Of a DNA stretch of 64,000 nt, positions 19,756-29,498 are shown piece after piece. Every line of letters begins with the position of its first letter. Position 1 is the first letter of the stretch. This DNA is from Histomonas meleagridis. Taxonomy: Eukaryota; Parabasalia; Tritrichomonadida; Dientamoebidae. A model generated the notes under the pieces. That model was not told where the DNA came from, did not search any database, and saw only the letters and a list, made by a program, of their open reading frames with translations. The DNA is taken from the NCBI GenBank assembly GCA_020186115.1, contig WSYJ01000081.1:372001-436000 (forward strand), in the 5' to 3' direction. Position numbers and translations under genes: made by a program.

Positions 19756-21123
19756 TCACATGCTCAGCTGGAACATTTGGTATGCTTCGTTCCTTTCGTT
19801 TGTCTGGTGCTCGTTGTTGCTTATCACCACCTGCGGGTCCACGTGCATTGTCTCCTTCCTTGCGCACGCCCTCACCTCCAGCAGCGCGTCCTCCATCTTC
19901 AGGTGCAGCACGTCGAACAGTATCTCATTCCACGACGCGGCGTATCTCTTCTCTCTGTTTGTGTTTATTATTGAGAACTTTCGCGCCTCGTCCTGCGATA
20001 TTGCGTCGTATTTAATGTGCGACGCAATTAATTTACTTCCGGAAACGGAACATATTTTGCAGTGGACAGTGAACAAGTTCGGTATCGACGACGGGCGAAC
20101 AACCCATGCGTTCTTTGTCTGGTTCTTGAGAAGCGACTCGCCGCTCGACAGCGTAAGCAATGGATGAAACCATGGCTGGAATCGTGGATGCACTTCGTGC
20201 TGCGATGGAAATGAGAACGTACACGAAAGGTCAAAAATTGATGTCGAATCAAAACTAGAAATTTCTAATAAGTTATTGCGGATGTTACGCATGGAGCCAT
20301 AGCGGATCATGAACAATAAGAAGTCATCAAAGCCAACAGATTCAAATTGTTGACTGAGGTCGGTCCGACTGATTAATAAGTACTCGATATTGGAGGAAAG
20401 TTGCGTGACTATGTCTGTGGTTTGGTCTGAAAAGGGCTGGAGAATGAACTTGGTCATCATCTCGGGGGAAATACGATTAACAGTGCCAAATGTGTTGCGC
20501 CATATTTGAGTTACTTCTGTAAGAATGTTTTGCTTCCAAATGGGATCTGCATCACAGTTCTTGACAATCACGGCGGCAGAAAGAAGTGTATCAGGTTCAC
20601 TACGAAGAATTATGGCTAAATTACTTGGAATTAAAGAAAGATGGGAATTGGCGGGAATGACTTTGGGTGGTGATATGGGAGCACAAGGGTTACGTAAAGT
20701 GGTGGTAAGTAACTCCATGTTCTTTCGTTCAACACATTTGATTGATTCGGCTTCTTTAATGGTAGTATTCCGATTGAATTGTCCCTTGGGATTCCACCGC
20801 TTTTTCCAGTTCTTGACGTCGGGAAGTGCACCAAACGTGGAAATGATTTCGTCAATAGGGCAATCAACAATTGCAAATCCATGTTCTCGGAAGTTTGTAT
20901 TAATTGAGTTAGGCTTAAGAAGCAAGTATTCTGCAAGTATTTTTGCATTGCAAAGGAAATAAACTCCATCAGGAAACCAACAAATTCCAATTTTTGAAAT
21001 ATCTTGTGGACAGCTTTGACTTTTCATAAGAGTTTGAAGTACCTTGACAACAAATTTTGTTCGTCCATTTTTGGGGTCTGTACTGGGTTGGTTTTGTCCT
21101 AACTCCACCGCTTTTATTTCCAT
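19756..21123 (-). CDS. IBP39-family initiator-binding-domain transcription factor with SH2-like C-terminal domain
   Basis: ATG at 21123-21121 gives 455 residues. Residues ~18-122 match the trichomonad initiator-binding domain: GRTKFVVKVLQTLMKSQ, the IGICWFPDGVYFLCNAKILA segment, the recognition-helix region KPNSINTNFREHGF (70-83) and WKKRWNPKGQFNRN (106-119). In T. vaginalis IBP39, this winged-helix domain binds the Inr element and the C-terminal domain contacts the RNA polymerase II CTD. Here the C-terminal half is longer and contains PWFHPLLTLSSGESLL (317-332), NAWVVRPSSIPNLFTVHC (338-355) and ASHIKYDA. This follows the SH2 signature, with an arginine (343) at the phosphotyrosine-binding position. 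The last ~130 codons are unusually GC-rich for the window. Expected to be nuclear. The IBD call is firm; the SH2 call is an inference from motifs. Confidence 0.85.
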   Translation of the reverse strand: MEIKAVELGQNQPSTDPKNGRTKFVVKVLQTLMKSQSCPQDISKIGICWFPDGVYFLCNAKILAEYLLLKPNSINTNFREHGFAIVDCPIDEIISTFGALPDVKNWKKRWNPKGQFNRNTTIKEAESIKCVERKNMELLTTTLRNPCAPISPPKVIPANSHLSLIPSNLAIILRSEPDTLLSAAVIVKNCDADPIWKQNILTEVTQIWRNTFGTVNRISPEMMTKFILQPFSDQTTDIVTQLSSNIEYLLISRTDLSQQFESVGFDDFLLFMIRYGSMRNIRNNLLEISSFDSTSIFDLSCTFSFPSQHEVHPRFQPWFHPLLTLSSGESLLKNQTKNAWVVRPSSIPNLFTVHCKICSVSGSKLIASHIKYDAISQDEARKFSIINTNREKRYAASWNEILFDVLHLKMEDALLEVRACARKETMHVDPQVVISNNEHQTNERNEAYQMFQLSM

Positions 21124-21541
21124 TTGTTGCTACTTCCCGAGTGAAGTAGATTTTGAATGTAAACGTTCTCCAACAGTTTCTCTCCGTAAAATTTGGCGGT
21201 AAAACCGTTATGGGGCACTCCAACTTCATTTGGCCCAAAGTTTTTTATAAGAAAGTTTTAGCTCTTAATGTTAGCTTGTAATGTTGCTAATGGAAATGCA
21301 AAATGAAATAACACAGCTTTAAATTACTATATATAAAAGTATTCAATTAAAATCTTCAATATTCACAAAGTTTAAATCAACACATCAAAACTTTTTACAG
21401 AAGGCATTATACTATTGTTAACGTGAAAACACAGCAGCGTTTGTATTTAGATCTTAATTATCAAAATTTGGAATTATTAAAAAAAACTTGGAGGCGATGT
21501 TTTAGGTGTTACATAATACATATCTCGCTAAAGCCTTTTTT
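21124..21541. other. Intergenic between IBD gene and Myb gene
   Basis: AT-rich. It serves as the promoter of the minus-strand IBD gene and the 3' flank of the Myb gene. No further gene is seen. Confidence 0.45.
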
Positions 21542-22105
21542 TTAGGCAGTGGTTTGCACATTTTCCACTTCTTTTTGTGGATCTGGAGTTTTAATTACAT
21601 GTGCTTGAGCTTCTAATGGTAGTTGAAATGGAATTTGTTCAACAAACTGTTTTTGGCGTTGCTGTAGTGCTAGCTTTTTACTTGCTCTTATAGCTTTTCC
21701 ATTTAGCCCAACCCATCTATTTTTTATGGTAATATCAGTTCTGTTTGGAAAATATTTAGCAATTCGAGACCACCGTGGTCCAAATTCGTTATACTTCTCA
21801 CAGAGCAATTTATCTTCTGATTCAGTCCATGGTTCATTTGAAACATCTGGTGATAAGTAATGTTTCCATCTTTCACGGCATTGTCTTGAACTTCGATTTT
21901 CCATGTGTGAAGCTACATTTTTCCAGTCACAATCACCAAAAGTAGACACCAAATTTTTTAATTTTTCATCTTCTTCTTTTGTAAATTTTCTTCGCGAAAT
22001 TGGTTGTTTTTTAATTGGCATCAAAGGAGGTTTTACGCTTTGAACGCTTTGTATCCAACTAATGATTTGTGGATTTAAACTCACAATATTCACATTTTGG
22101 TTCAT
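21542..22105 (-). CDS. R2R3 Myb transcription factor
   Basis: ATG at 22105-22103 gives 187 residues. Repeat R2 (about 38-86) has the three spaced tryptophan-class positions: FTKEEDEKLKNLV, DWKNVASHM and RQCRERWKHYL. Repeat R3 (about 90-138) has PWTESEDKLLCEKY, RWSRIAKYF and ITIKNRWVGL. The basic helices fit DNA binding. Size and layout match the small R2R3 Myb proteins of trichomonads, several of which bind TAACGATA-type elements in T. vaginalis. A palindrome of exactly that motif lies 44-59 bases upstream of this start, suggesting self-regulation. The glutamine-rich C-terminal tail has no recognised domain. Confidence 0.93.
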   Translation of the reverse strand: MNQNVNIVSLNPQIISWIQSVQSVKPPLMPIKKQPISRRKFTKEEDEKLKNLVSTFGDCDWKNVASHMENRSSRQCRERWKHYLSPDVSNEPWTESEDKLLCEKYNEFGPRWSRIAKYFPNRTDITIKNRWVGLNGKAIRASKKLALQQRQKQFVEQIPFQLPLEAQAHVIKTPDPQKEVENVQTTA

Positions 22106-22771
22106 TTGTTTTTTGAAAACAAATCAAAAACAACCGTGGTTTTCTGGGAACGATAACTATCGTTTTATATCGGAGAAAAGTTATTTTTGTGAAAAGTTTA
22201 TCGGTTGTATCAAAATTGAGAGCAATCGATAACTTATCATAACTTTTTGCTAACGGTCAAATGCCTGTGGCTTTTAGATGATAACAAAAACTGAACAAGG
22301 AACCATGTTCAATCTGCGTATGATTTTGTTTGGTATCAATTATTCCAGTGTGTATTTTTTGTGTATTGAGTAAAAATCAATGACTTTTTTAAATTTGTAG
22401 AAATGTCAAGTTTGATGTGGTTACGAATACGCACACCATGAGTGCGGGGAGCAATTGTCAAAAGGTCATGAATTTTATGATTTTAATCATATTGGAAATT
22501 TACAAATGAGAAATGAAATACTTATTACTTATAATTACCTGCAACAACAGTAACTGTTCATTTAAGTTTTTTGGTTAAAATTTCATAAAATTTGTATTTG
22601 AAGTTGAAATCAGCCAACAAATGCGACTAAACCCAAAACATAAGCGACAATTGAATGTAAGTCATTTGTTTTAATGAGTAATAAATCAATTATTGGGGTC
22701 TGTTGGCAACAAAAGGAATTGGTAACAGGAATGTTTACTTGGAGAACGTTATGTCTAGTGTGACCACTTAA
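22106..22771. other. Divergent promoter region, Myb (-) and CCT beta (+)
   Basis: About 670 bases between divergent genes. It holds the AACGATA palindrome near the Myb start. Immediately before the CCT beta ATG is CCACTTAA, a weak match to a trichomonad Inr. No gene is supported. Confidence 0.5.
22149..22164. promoter_or_regulatory. Palindromic Myb-type site AACGATAACTATCGTT
   Basis: Perfect 7-base inverted repeat of AACGATA around a two-base centre (AC), 44-59 bases upstream of the Myb gene start on the minus strand. Each half-site matches the Myb recognition core known from T. vaginalis promoters, and the arrangement would suit a pair of Myb proteins bound head to head. Confidence 0.6.
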
Positions 22772-24361
22772 ATGAAAACAGCAGGCGTGAAGCTTCTAGA
22801 TTCCCAAGCCGATGAAGAACGTGGTGAAATTGCCCGTATGTCAGCATTTGTTGGTGCCATGGCTATTTCAGACCTTGTTAAAACCACACTTGGTCCCAAA
22901 GGAATGGATAAAATTCTCCAATCACTTTCACATCAAGAAGCAATCAATGTCACAAACGATGGTGCCACCATTCTTAAATCCATTGTTGTCGATAACCCAG
23001 CCGCACATTTAATTGTCGAGTTATCTCAAGCTCAAGATAAAGAGGTCGGTGATGGAACAACATCCGTTGCTGTATTAGCAGGCCAACTTCTTCATGAAGC
23101 TGAAGGTCTTGTCGATAAAGGCATTCATCCACAAACCATTATTCAAGGCTGGAGAGCAGCAGCGAAGATTGCTGTCGAAGCACTTGAAAAGTCCGCAAAG
23201 ACAAACGAATCCGATCCAGTCAAATTCAGAGAAGATCTTGTTAAGGTTGCTGCCACAACTCTTAACTCTAAAGTTTTAGCAATGGAACGTGATCAATTCG
23301 CAGAGATTGCAGTCAAAGCCGTTGAAAGACTTAAAGATCCAACTCGACTTGATGCAATATCCATTGTTAAGATTCAAGGTGGCGCACTTCATGAAAGTGA
23401 ACTCGTCGATGGCTTAATTCTTAAGTGCAGCTTTGGTGTTGGCCAACCACAAAAAGTCGAAAATGCTAATATTCTTATCGCAAATACACCAATGGATACT
23501 GATCGTATCAAAATCGAAGGCGCTAAAATCGAAACTGATTCACCCGAACAACTCGCAAAGATCGAATCAGCCGAACGTAAAAAGATGATCATCAAATGCG
23601 AAAAAATCGCAGCACATCATCCAAATGTATTTGTTAATCGTCAATTAATCTATAATCTTCCCGAAGAATATTTCACATCTCATGGAATCAATTCTGTTGA
23701 ACATGCAGATTTCGCAGGTGTTGAACGTCTTGCATTAGTTACTGGTGGTGATATTGTTTCAACATTCGACACACCAGAAAGTGTTAAACTTGGACATTGT
23801 GATTGTGTCGAAACAATTATGATTGGCGAAGATAAACTTCTTAAGTTCTCCGGCTGTAAAGATCCTGCAACATGTACAATTGTACTTAGAGGCGCTACTG
23901 TTCAAATGCTTGATGAAGCTGATCGTTCTATGCATGATGCGTTATGTGTAATTGCTTCAATGATGAGTGAAAAGAGAACTGTATTAGGAGCAGGTTGTAG
24001 CGAAGTATTAATGGCTGATGCTGTTGAAGCTGAAGCTAAGAAGACACCAGGAAAAGTTTCACTTGCTATGGATGGATTTGCTAGGGCTTTAAGACAAATC
24101 CCAATGATTCTTGCTCAAAATGCTGGTTTAGATGCACCAGAAGTTGTTGCTAATATTAGAGCTGCTCATGCTCAAGGTAAGACTACTTATGGCCTTGATA
24201 TTAATGGAAGAGGTGTAGCTGATGTTGAGAAACTTGGTATCACAGAAAGCTTCAAAGTTAAAAGACAAATAGTAATTTCAGCATCTGAAGCTGCGGAGCA
24301 AATTCTTAGGGTTGATGAAATTGTCAAATGCAAGCCTGCACCTAAACAAAAGGGACGCTAA
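22772..24361 (+). CDS. CCT2: T-complex protein 1 subunit beta (CCT2)
   Basis: ATG at 22772 gives 529 residues, normal for a CCT subunit. Group II chaperonin motifs are intact: TLGPKGMDKIL, VTNDGATILK, GDGTTSVAVLAG and, near the C-terminus, the nucleotide-binding GLDINGRG region. Subunit identity rests on beta-specific stretches: HPQTIIQGWR, NILIANTPMDTDRIKIEGAK, FVNRQLIYNLPEEYF, EHADFAGVERLALVTGGDI and LGITESFKVKRQI. The product is one of eight subunits of the cytosolic TRiC ring that folds tubulin, actin and WD-repeat proteins. Coronin and alpha-COP, also encoded in this window, belong to that client class. Codon use is less AT-rich than in the neighbours, as expected of a highly expressed gene. 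Confidence 0.96.
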   Translation: MKTAGVKLLDSQADEERGEIARMSAFVGAMAISDLVKTTLGPKGMDKILQSLSHQEAINVTNDGATILKSIVVDNPAAHLIVELSQAQDKEVGDGTTSVAVLAGQLLHEAEGLVDKGIHPQTIIQGWRAAAKIAVEALEKSAKTNESDPVKFREDLVKVAATTLNSKVLAMERDQFAEIAVKAVERLKDPTRLDAISIVKIQGGALHESELVDGLILKCSFGVGQPQKVENANILIANTPMDTDRIKIEGAKIETDSPEQLAKIESAERKKMIIKCEKIAAHHPNVFVNRQLIYNLPEEYFTSHGINSVEHADFAGVERLALVTGGDIVSTFDTPESVKLGHCDCVETIMIGEDKLLKFSGCKDPATCTIVLRGATVQMLDEADRSMHDALCVIASMMSEKRTVLGAGCSEVLMADAVEAEAKKTPGKVSLAMDGFARALRQIPMILAQNAGLDAPEVVANIRAAHAQGKTTYGLDINGRGVADVEKLGITESFKVKRQIVISASEAAEQILRVDEIVKCKPAPKQKGR

Positions 24362-24451
24362 ATACTTGACATTAGATTATTCTTTTTTTTTTATTATTTT
24401 CTTGTTAGGGTTTGATGTTAAAATGATGCGGTGGTTGCCATCGTTTTGACG

Positions 24452-24458
24452 TATCGTT
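24452..24458 (-). promoter_or_regulatory. TATCGTT (AACGATA on the opposite strand)
   Basis: A single motif copy 73-79 bases upstream of the BspA-like ATG at 24531, the same distance range as at other genes in this window. Role inferred from the T. vaginalis Myb element only. Confidence 0.3.
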
Positions 24459-24530
24459 GTGATTTGAACCGATATTTTAAAATTCTGAAGATCATGTGAA
24501 ATATTGTGTCGCTTTTAATCGTACAGAACA

Positions 24531-25904
24531 ATGGTGAGTTTTGCCTTATTGGTGGGTCTCTTTTCGGTGTTCACATTGCAAGAATTCATCGAGGAGAATC
24601 ATACACTCCTTCTAACACAAAAAGAGTTTGAAGAAGGAACTTTCCAACAATATAAAGACCGAACTGAACATCTTTACATTCAACAAGGTATAACTGATAC
24701 AGGTGTATCAACATTTAAAGGATGGAGTGTGTTGGCTACTGTCAACATTGCTGGATCAGTTAAAACAATTGGAAAATACTCATTTTCAAATTGTCCTGTT
24801 TTAACAAGTGTTGTCATTGGTAATGGTGTTGAAACTATTGGAGCCTTTGCATTTCTCTATTGCATTAAACTTGCAGATATTGTCTTACCAAGTACAGTTA
24901 AGACAATTGAAAATAATGCCTTCCAATATTGCAACCAACTTAAGACAGTCACTCTTGGTGATGGTGTTAAAACAATTGGAAACTTTGCATTTGCCAATTG
25001 CATCAAATTAAGTCAAATTAGCTTACCAAATTCATTAACCTCACTTGGAAATTCTGCTTTCCAATCATGCACAGACCTCCTTCGCGTAACCTTTGGTACT
25101 GGCATTACTACCATTGGAAGTTCAGCATTTTATCAATGTTGGAAATTAACCAAAATTGAAATCCCAGATTCCGTCACAACCATTGATCCATCCACCTTCT
25201 ATTCCTGCTGCAATCTTGAAGTTGTCACCATTGGTGGAAAAGTGCAAACCATCGGAGATGAAGCATTTCGTACATGCAACAAACTTTCCAACATTACCCT
25301 TCCAAACTCTGTTAAATCCATTGGTGATGGTGTCTTTTATAACTGCTTCTCACTTAGTGAAGTAAATATGGGAGACTCACTTGAACGCATTGGACATAAT
25401 GCATTTCGTTGCTGTTTCTCATTATACAATTTAACGTTACCAAACTCATTATTAACCATTGGAGACTATTCATTCATGGCATGCTTTGGCCTTTCTAACT
25501 TAGTCATTGGGGAAAACGTGACAAGCATTGGCGTGTTAGCATTTTCATACACATCAAATTTACAATGCATTTATTTCAATGGTTTGACCGAACCTGTTAT
25601 CGCATCAAACGCATTTGATGGAGCACTCGCAACTAAAGTCATGACGCCGTCTGGCTACAAACAAAACGAATTCGGCCAACTTCAAGTTGCTAAAGGCGAA
25701 ATTATTGAAGAATGTAGCGAAACAGTTGTAGTCGAAGATAAGGATACAAATGTTTACCTTATCATTGGTTTGAATATTGCTCTTGTTGTGGTTATTGTTG
25801 TTGTCGGAATTATCATTTACTTGTTGAGGAGGAAGAGCGATGGCTCCCTGAACACAGCAGTGTTGTACACAAAGGATGGAGCATTAAATACTGGTATGGT
25901 CTGA
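24531..25904 (+). CDS. BspA-like leucine-rich-repeat surface protein, single-pass type I
   Basis: ATG at 24531 gives 457 residues. A hydrophobic N-terminus (MVSFALLVGLFSVFTL) acts as a signal peptide. Residues ~50-375 form about 14 treponemal-type LRRs of 23 residues (pattern L-x-x-I-x-I-P-x-S-V-x-x-I-G-x-x-A-F-x-x-C). A transmembrane helix (about 409-432, VYLIIGLNIALVVVIVVVG) is followed by a short basic tail RRKSDGSLNT with a repeated DG(S/A)LNT. TpLRR/BspA-like proteins form one of the largest trichomonad families, are displayed at the cell surface and have been proposed to bind host or bacterial targets. The family is shared with oral and gut bacteria, so ancient lateral transfer is often invoked. 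Unlike two other BspA tails here, this tail lacks a DPF motif. Confidence 0.93.
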   Translation: MVSFALLVGLFSVFTLQEFIEENHTLLLTQKEFEEGTFQQYKDRTEHLYIQQGITDTGVSTFKGWSVLATVNIAGSVKTIGKYSFSNCPVLTSVVIGNGVETIGAFAFLYCIKLADIVLPSTVKTIENNAFQYCNQLKTVTLGDGVKTIGNFAFANCIKLSQISLPNSLTSLGNSAFQSCTDLLRVTFGTGITTIGSSAFYQCWKLTKIEIPDSVTTIDPSTFYSCCNLEVVTIGGKVQTIGDEAFRTCNKLSNITLPNSVKSIGDGVFYNCFSLSEVNMGDSLERIGHNAFRCCFSLYNLTLPNSLLTIGDYSFMACFGLSNLVIGENVTSIGVLAFSYTSNLQCIYFNGLTEPVIASNAFDGALATKVMTPSGYKQNEFGQLQVAKGEIIEECSETVVVEDKDTNVYLIIGLNIALVVVIVVVGIIIYLLRRKSDGSLNTAVLYTKDGALNTGMV

Positions 25905-26249
25905 AGTTAGTCTAAAGAAAAGTTGAAACTAAACTTTTTTTTTCATTTGGAATTCTTGTGGTATCCTTATAAATGTGTTCTTGAAGTGATTACTTACTTT
26001 GGAGTATGAAATGATACAATTTGGGAAAAAAACTTTATGGAAAGTTTTTTTGGAATTAACAATACTTTTGCCTTCAAATAAAAATTTGGTTAGGAATGAA
26101 TGGTTTTTTGATTAAAGGATAATTATATTTTGTTAAGAATATCGAATTCTGCCTGAAACATGCATTGATCGTTAACCGTCGTTTGCAAACAATTTTGCAG
26201 CTTATTGGGGCACCCCTATGGGATAACCTGTTATCCAAATACAAAACAT
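25905..26249. other. Intergenic
   Basis: AT-rich gap between two same-strand genes. The open frame of the Sec7 protein extends back to 26205 but has no ATG before 26250. No gene is seen. Confidence 0.4.
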
Positions 26250-29200
26250 ATGATTAAAAAAGATGCAATTTCTCATCTTAACGCATTACATAGCTTATGC
26301 GGTTGGTGGGGAAATGGCAACGTAACAGAGTCCATTAAGTCAACTTCAAAAAGTATTTCTGATCAAAAATTTGTTAAATTAGAAACCATTTCTGAGCCAT
26401 TTTTTATAGCTCACACTACAAATTCACATAAATTCCGCAAAGTCATTCTTGATTTTTTTAAAGATTTATTTTCAAATTCTTATATTTTTCCTTCTCTTAA
26501 ATTAACCATTAAAGCACTTAAAGTTATTCTTAATATTAAAGACATTACGCAAACAGATGAATACATTGATACATGTCAAGTTTTGACATGCATTTTTAAT
26601 TCTCCATCAGGATATTATTATATTCATGGTTCACCACTTTCTGAAGTTATCAAATTCCTCCTAATTTTATTTGATGCGTCAATTGGTACACCTACCGAAG
26701 AAGTTTGTAAAGATACAATTCAAACAATTTTCAAGAAAGTCATTACAGATTTACAAAAAGAAGTAGTTTTACCACTATTCCAAGGTCCTAAGATGGCCAA
26801 TTTCATCACACATTATGTTACACAAAATGCGTTATTGATTCATGAAACATTTCCAAACACAAATAATCACGAAACACTTTTTGATGTTGATATTGTTTGG
26901 CTCATTAATACCATAACAAATCTATATGAAAGCAGCAAATTAAATCCCAAGACAATATCAATAATTTGTTATATATTAATCACAATATTAGAATCTAAAA
27001 GTCCAATTTTCGAATCAACGATTTTTAAGAAATTATTAAATGAAAATATTCATTTAATAATGATATCAATCTCATTAAATTTATCTAACATATTAGTAGA
27101 ACAATTTGCGCAAATCCTTTTAATAATATATAAGCGATTTATATTCATTTATCAACAAGGATTTTATGAGATATTCCAAAACGGATTACTTATATCTCTT
27201 TCTTCGCCGAACCAAACACAAATCAAAAACTCGTGTAAAGTATTCAAACTGATTTCAACGCAACCTCAATTATACATTGATTTATTTGTTAATTATGATT
27301 GTGATTCATCAGGTAAATATTTATCAGTATTTGAAAACATCATTAAAGGTATAGCGAAACATGCATATCCTGATGATATTGTATTACATTATTCGGCATT
27401 AATATCATTACAATCAATTATTAACTCATTATGGAAATATTTATATAAATATTATAACGTTAAAGATTCCGAAGTATCAACAGAAAACTTAATCAAAGCT
27501 AAACTTCAAAAAGATAAATTTTTACAAGGAATTGATTTATTTAAAAGGTCACCTAAAAAAGGATTACAATTTTTCATTGATAATAAATTTGTTGAAGAGA
27601 AAAACATTGCGAAGTTTTTGTTTAATACGCCACAACTTGATCCTACATCAGTTGGGGAAATAATTGGAACAAATGGCAACTCGGAAATCTTAAAAGAATA
27701 TGTTTCATGTTTTGATTTTCGAAACAAACCATTTGAAGTTGCGTTTCGTGAGTTTTTATCTAAGTTTCGAATTCCAGGCGAAGCGCAAATGATTGATCGA
27801 ATTATGGAACAATTTGGTGCCAAATATTATGATGATAATCCATCATTATTCACTACAGCAGATGTAGTATATGTATTAGCATTTTCTGCATTAATGTTAC
27901 ATACAGATGCACATCATCCACATCTAAAAAATCGAATGACATTAGAAGAGTTCATTAATAATAATAAAGGGATTAATAATAATTCCGATTTGCCTCGAGA
28001 ATTATTAACATCATTATATAATGGGATTACATCGAAACGAATTTATTTAACAACACAAGATTCAGATCCTTCATTATTAACAGTACAACAAAGAGCAGAA
28101 TTATATCAACAAAAATGTACGCAAATATTATCAAATGCAAAAAAACATAATCAAGGAACAGATCAAATTACATTTCAACGAATTATTTCATCAAATATCA
28201 TTTCTCCAATGTTTCAAACGATTTGGAGTTATTTATTTGCTATTTTCACGATTTCATTTGATTCATTTGATAACGAAAATGTTATTAAAGTTTGTTTAAA
28301 TGGACTTTCAAGTTTAACTAACATTGCAGCACATTGTTATTATCAAGACATATTAGAAATGTTAATAAATTCATTCACTAAATTCACAAAGTTACGGACA
28401 TATTCATTTGAACAATTTAAACCTAAAAATATTCAATGTATAAGTTCATTAATTAAAGTTGCGACTATAAATCGCGAATTTCTACGTACTTCATGGACTA
28501 TTTTAATGAATGAAATATCTGCAATAGACAAATTAAAATGTTTTGAAATTCCTGATATATTATTTACAGGTTCATCGACATTAGATCGCGAATCGATTAA
28601 AGATTTTGTTATAGCTATCTGTACTGCATCATCACATGAAATTAAAGAAGATCCGCCACGAATGTATATGTTATTAAAGTTACTTGACGTGTTATACTTT
28701 AATATGGATCGGCCTAAGTTTATATGGAATGAAATATGGTCGACAATTGGCGATTATTTAATCCAAACAGGTTCATCAGAGAATTTACCATTAGCTAAAA
28801 CGACTGTTAATGTCATATGGCAAATCACATGTAAATTCATCGCAAAACCTGAAATAGAATCATATCATTTCCAAGAGAACTTTTTACGTTCGTTCTTTGA
28901 TATTTATCTTGCACAAAACTCTATGGACATTAAAGGGATAATACTTGAATGTGTCGAACGATTAATTAAAGATTTCTCTGAATCATTACATTCAGGTTGG
29001 AGCGCGATATTACAAATATTAACAACAAGTGCTATAGACTTTAGACCGTATGGATTCTCATTGATATCATTAATCATTAGACAACATTTAAATGTTTTAA
29101 CTAATCCACAAATATCACATTTATCAACTGTTTTAATTTCTTATGTGAAAGGGAATAATATTAAAATATCTTTGTCAGCAATAATGAAATTTAAAATTAT

Positions 29201-29498
29201 CGCTGCATATATATCAAAACAAGAAAAATCAAATGAAATTAATCAGTTGTGGGGGTGTATATTCGCTTCATTACAACAATGCATTAGACATAATAACGAA
29301 AACGTACAAAAAAGAACGATTTTAACAATTGTGGAAATATTGAAAAATGAAAATATTCAAGATGAATTAATACAAAAAATTCTGAGCGAGGATTCCGTGG
29401 TGAAAAGAGTATATAAAAGTATTACAAATGAAACGCCAATCGAAAAATATGAAGATATTGTAAATGATATATTTGCTAAAAATAAAAAATCAAAATAA
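26250..29498 (+). CDS. Sec7-domain Arf guanine-nucleotide exchange factor (BIG/GBF-type)
   Basis: The first ATG of the frame, 26250, gives 1082 residues. N-terminal DCB/HUS-like helices lead to a Sec7 domain at about 430-600: FKRSPKKGLQFFIDNKF, the loop FRIPGEAQMIDR with the catalytic glutamic finger at E511, and ALMLHTDAHHP followed by NRMTLEEFI. C-terminal HDS helices follow. The family swaps GDP for GTP on Arf GTPases at Golgi membranes and so starts COPI or clathrin coat assembly; alpha-COP at 40823-44203 is a downstream effector coat. The HUS-box and domain order fit a large, brefeldin-type GEF. BIG versus GBF cannot be settled by eye. Length is short for the family (1400-1850), mainly in the C-terminal region. 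Confidence 0.93.
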   Translation: MIKKDAISHLNALHSLCGWWGNGNVTESIKSTSKSISDQKFVKLETISEPFFIAHTTNSHKFRKVILDFFKDLFSNSYIFPSLKLTIKALKVILNIKDITQTDEYIDTCQVLTCIFNSPSGYYYIHGSPLSEVIKFLLILFDASIGTPTEEVCKDTIQTIFKKVITDLQKEVVLPLFQGPKMANFITHYVTQNALLIHETFPNTNNHETLFDVDIVWLINTITNLYESSKLNPKTISIICYILITILESKSPIFESTIFKKLLNENIHLIMISISLNLSNILVEQFAQILLIIYKRFIFIYQQGFYEIFQNGLLISLSSPNQTQIKNSCKVFKLISTQPQLYIDLFVNYDCDSSGKYLSVFENIIKGIAKHAYPDDIVLHYSALISLQSIINSLWKYLYKYYNVKDSEVSTENLIKAKLQKDKFLQGIDLFKRSPKKGLQFFIDNKFVEEKNIAKFLFNTPQLDPTSVGEIIGTNGNSEILKEYVSCFDFRNKPFEVAFREFLSKFRIPGEAQMIDRIMEQFGAKYYDDNPSLFTTADVVYVLAFSALMLHTDAHHPHLKNRMTLEEFINNNKGINNNSDLPRELLTSLYNGITSKRIYLTTQDSDPSLLTVQQRAELYQQKCTQILSNAKKHNQGTDQITFQRIISSNIISPMFQTIWSYLFAIFTISFDSFDNENVIKVCLNGLSSLTNIAAHCYYQDILEMLINSFTKFTKLRTYSFEQFKPKNIQCISSLIKVATINREFLRTSWTILMNEISAIDKLKCFEIPDILFTGSSTLDRESIKDFVIAICTASSHEIKEDPPRMYMLLKLLDVLYFNMDRPKFIWNEIWSTIGDYLIQTGSSENLPLAKTTVNVIWQITCKFIAKPEIESYHFQENFLRSFFDIYLAQNSMDIKGIILECVERLIKDFSESLHSGWSAILQILTTSAIDFRPYGFSLISLIIRQHLNVLTNPQISHLSTVLISYVKGNNIKISLSAIMKFKIIAAYISKQEKSNEINQLWGCIFASLQQCIRHNNENVQKRTILTIVEILKNENIQDELIQKILSEDSVVKRVYKSITNETPIEKYEDIVNDIFAKNKKSK

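Noticed and set aside
19777..20224. Several Arg/Ser/Pro-rich frames antisense or parallel to the IBD gene
   Set aside because: They are shadows of the GC-rich 3' end of the minus-strand IBD gene.
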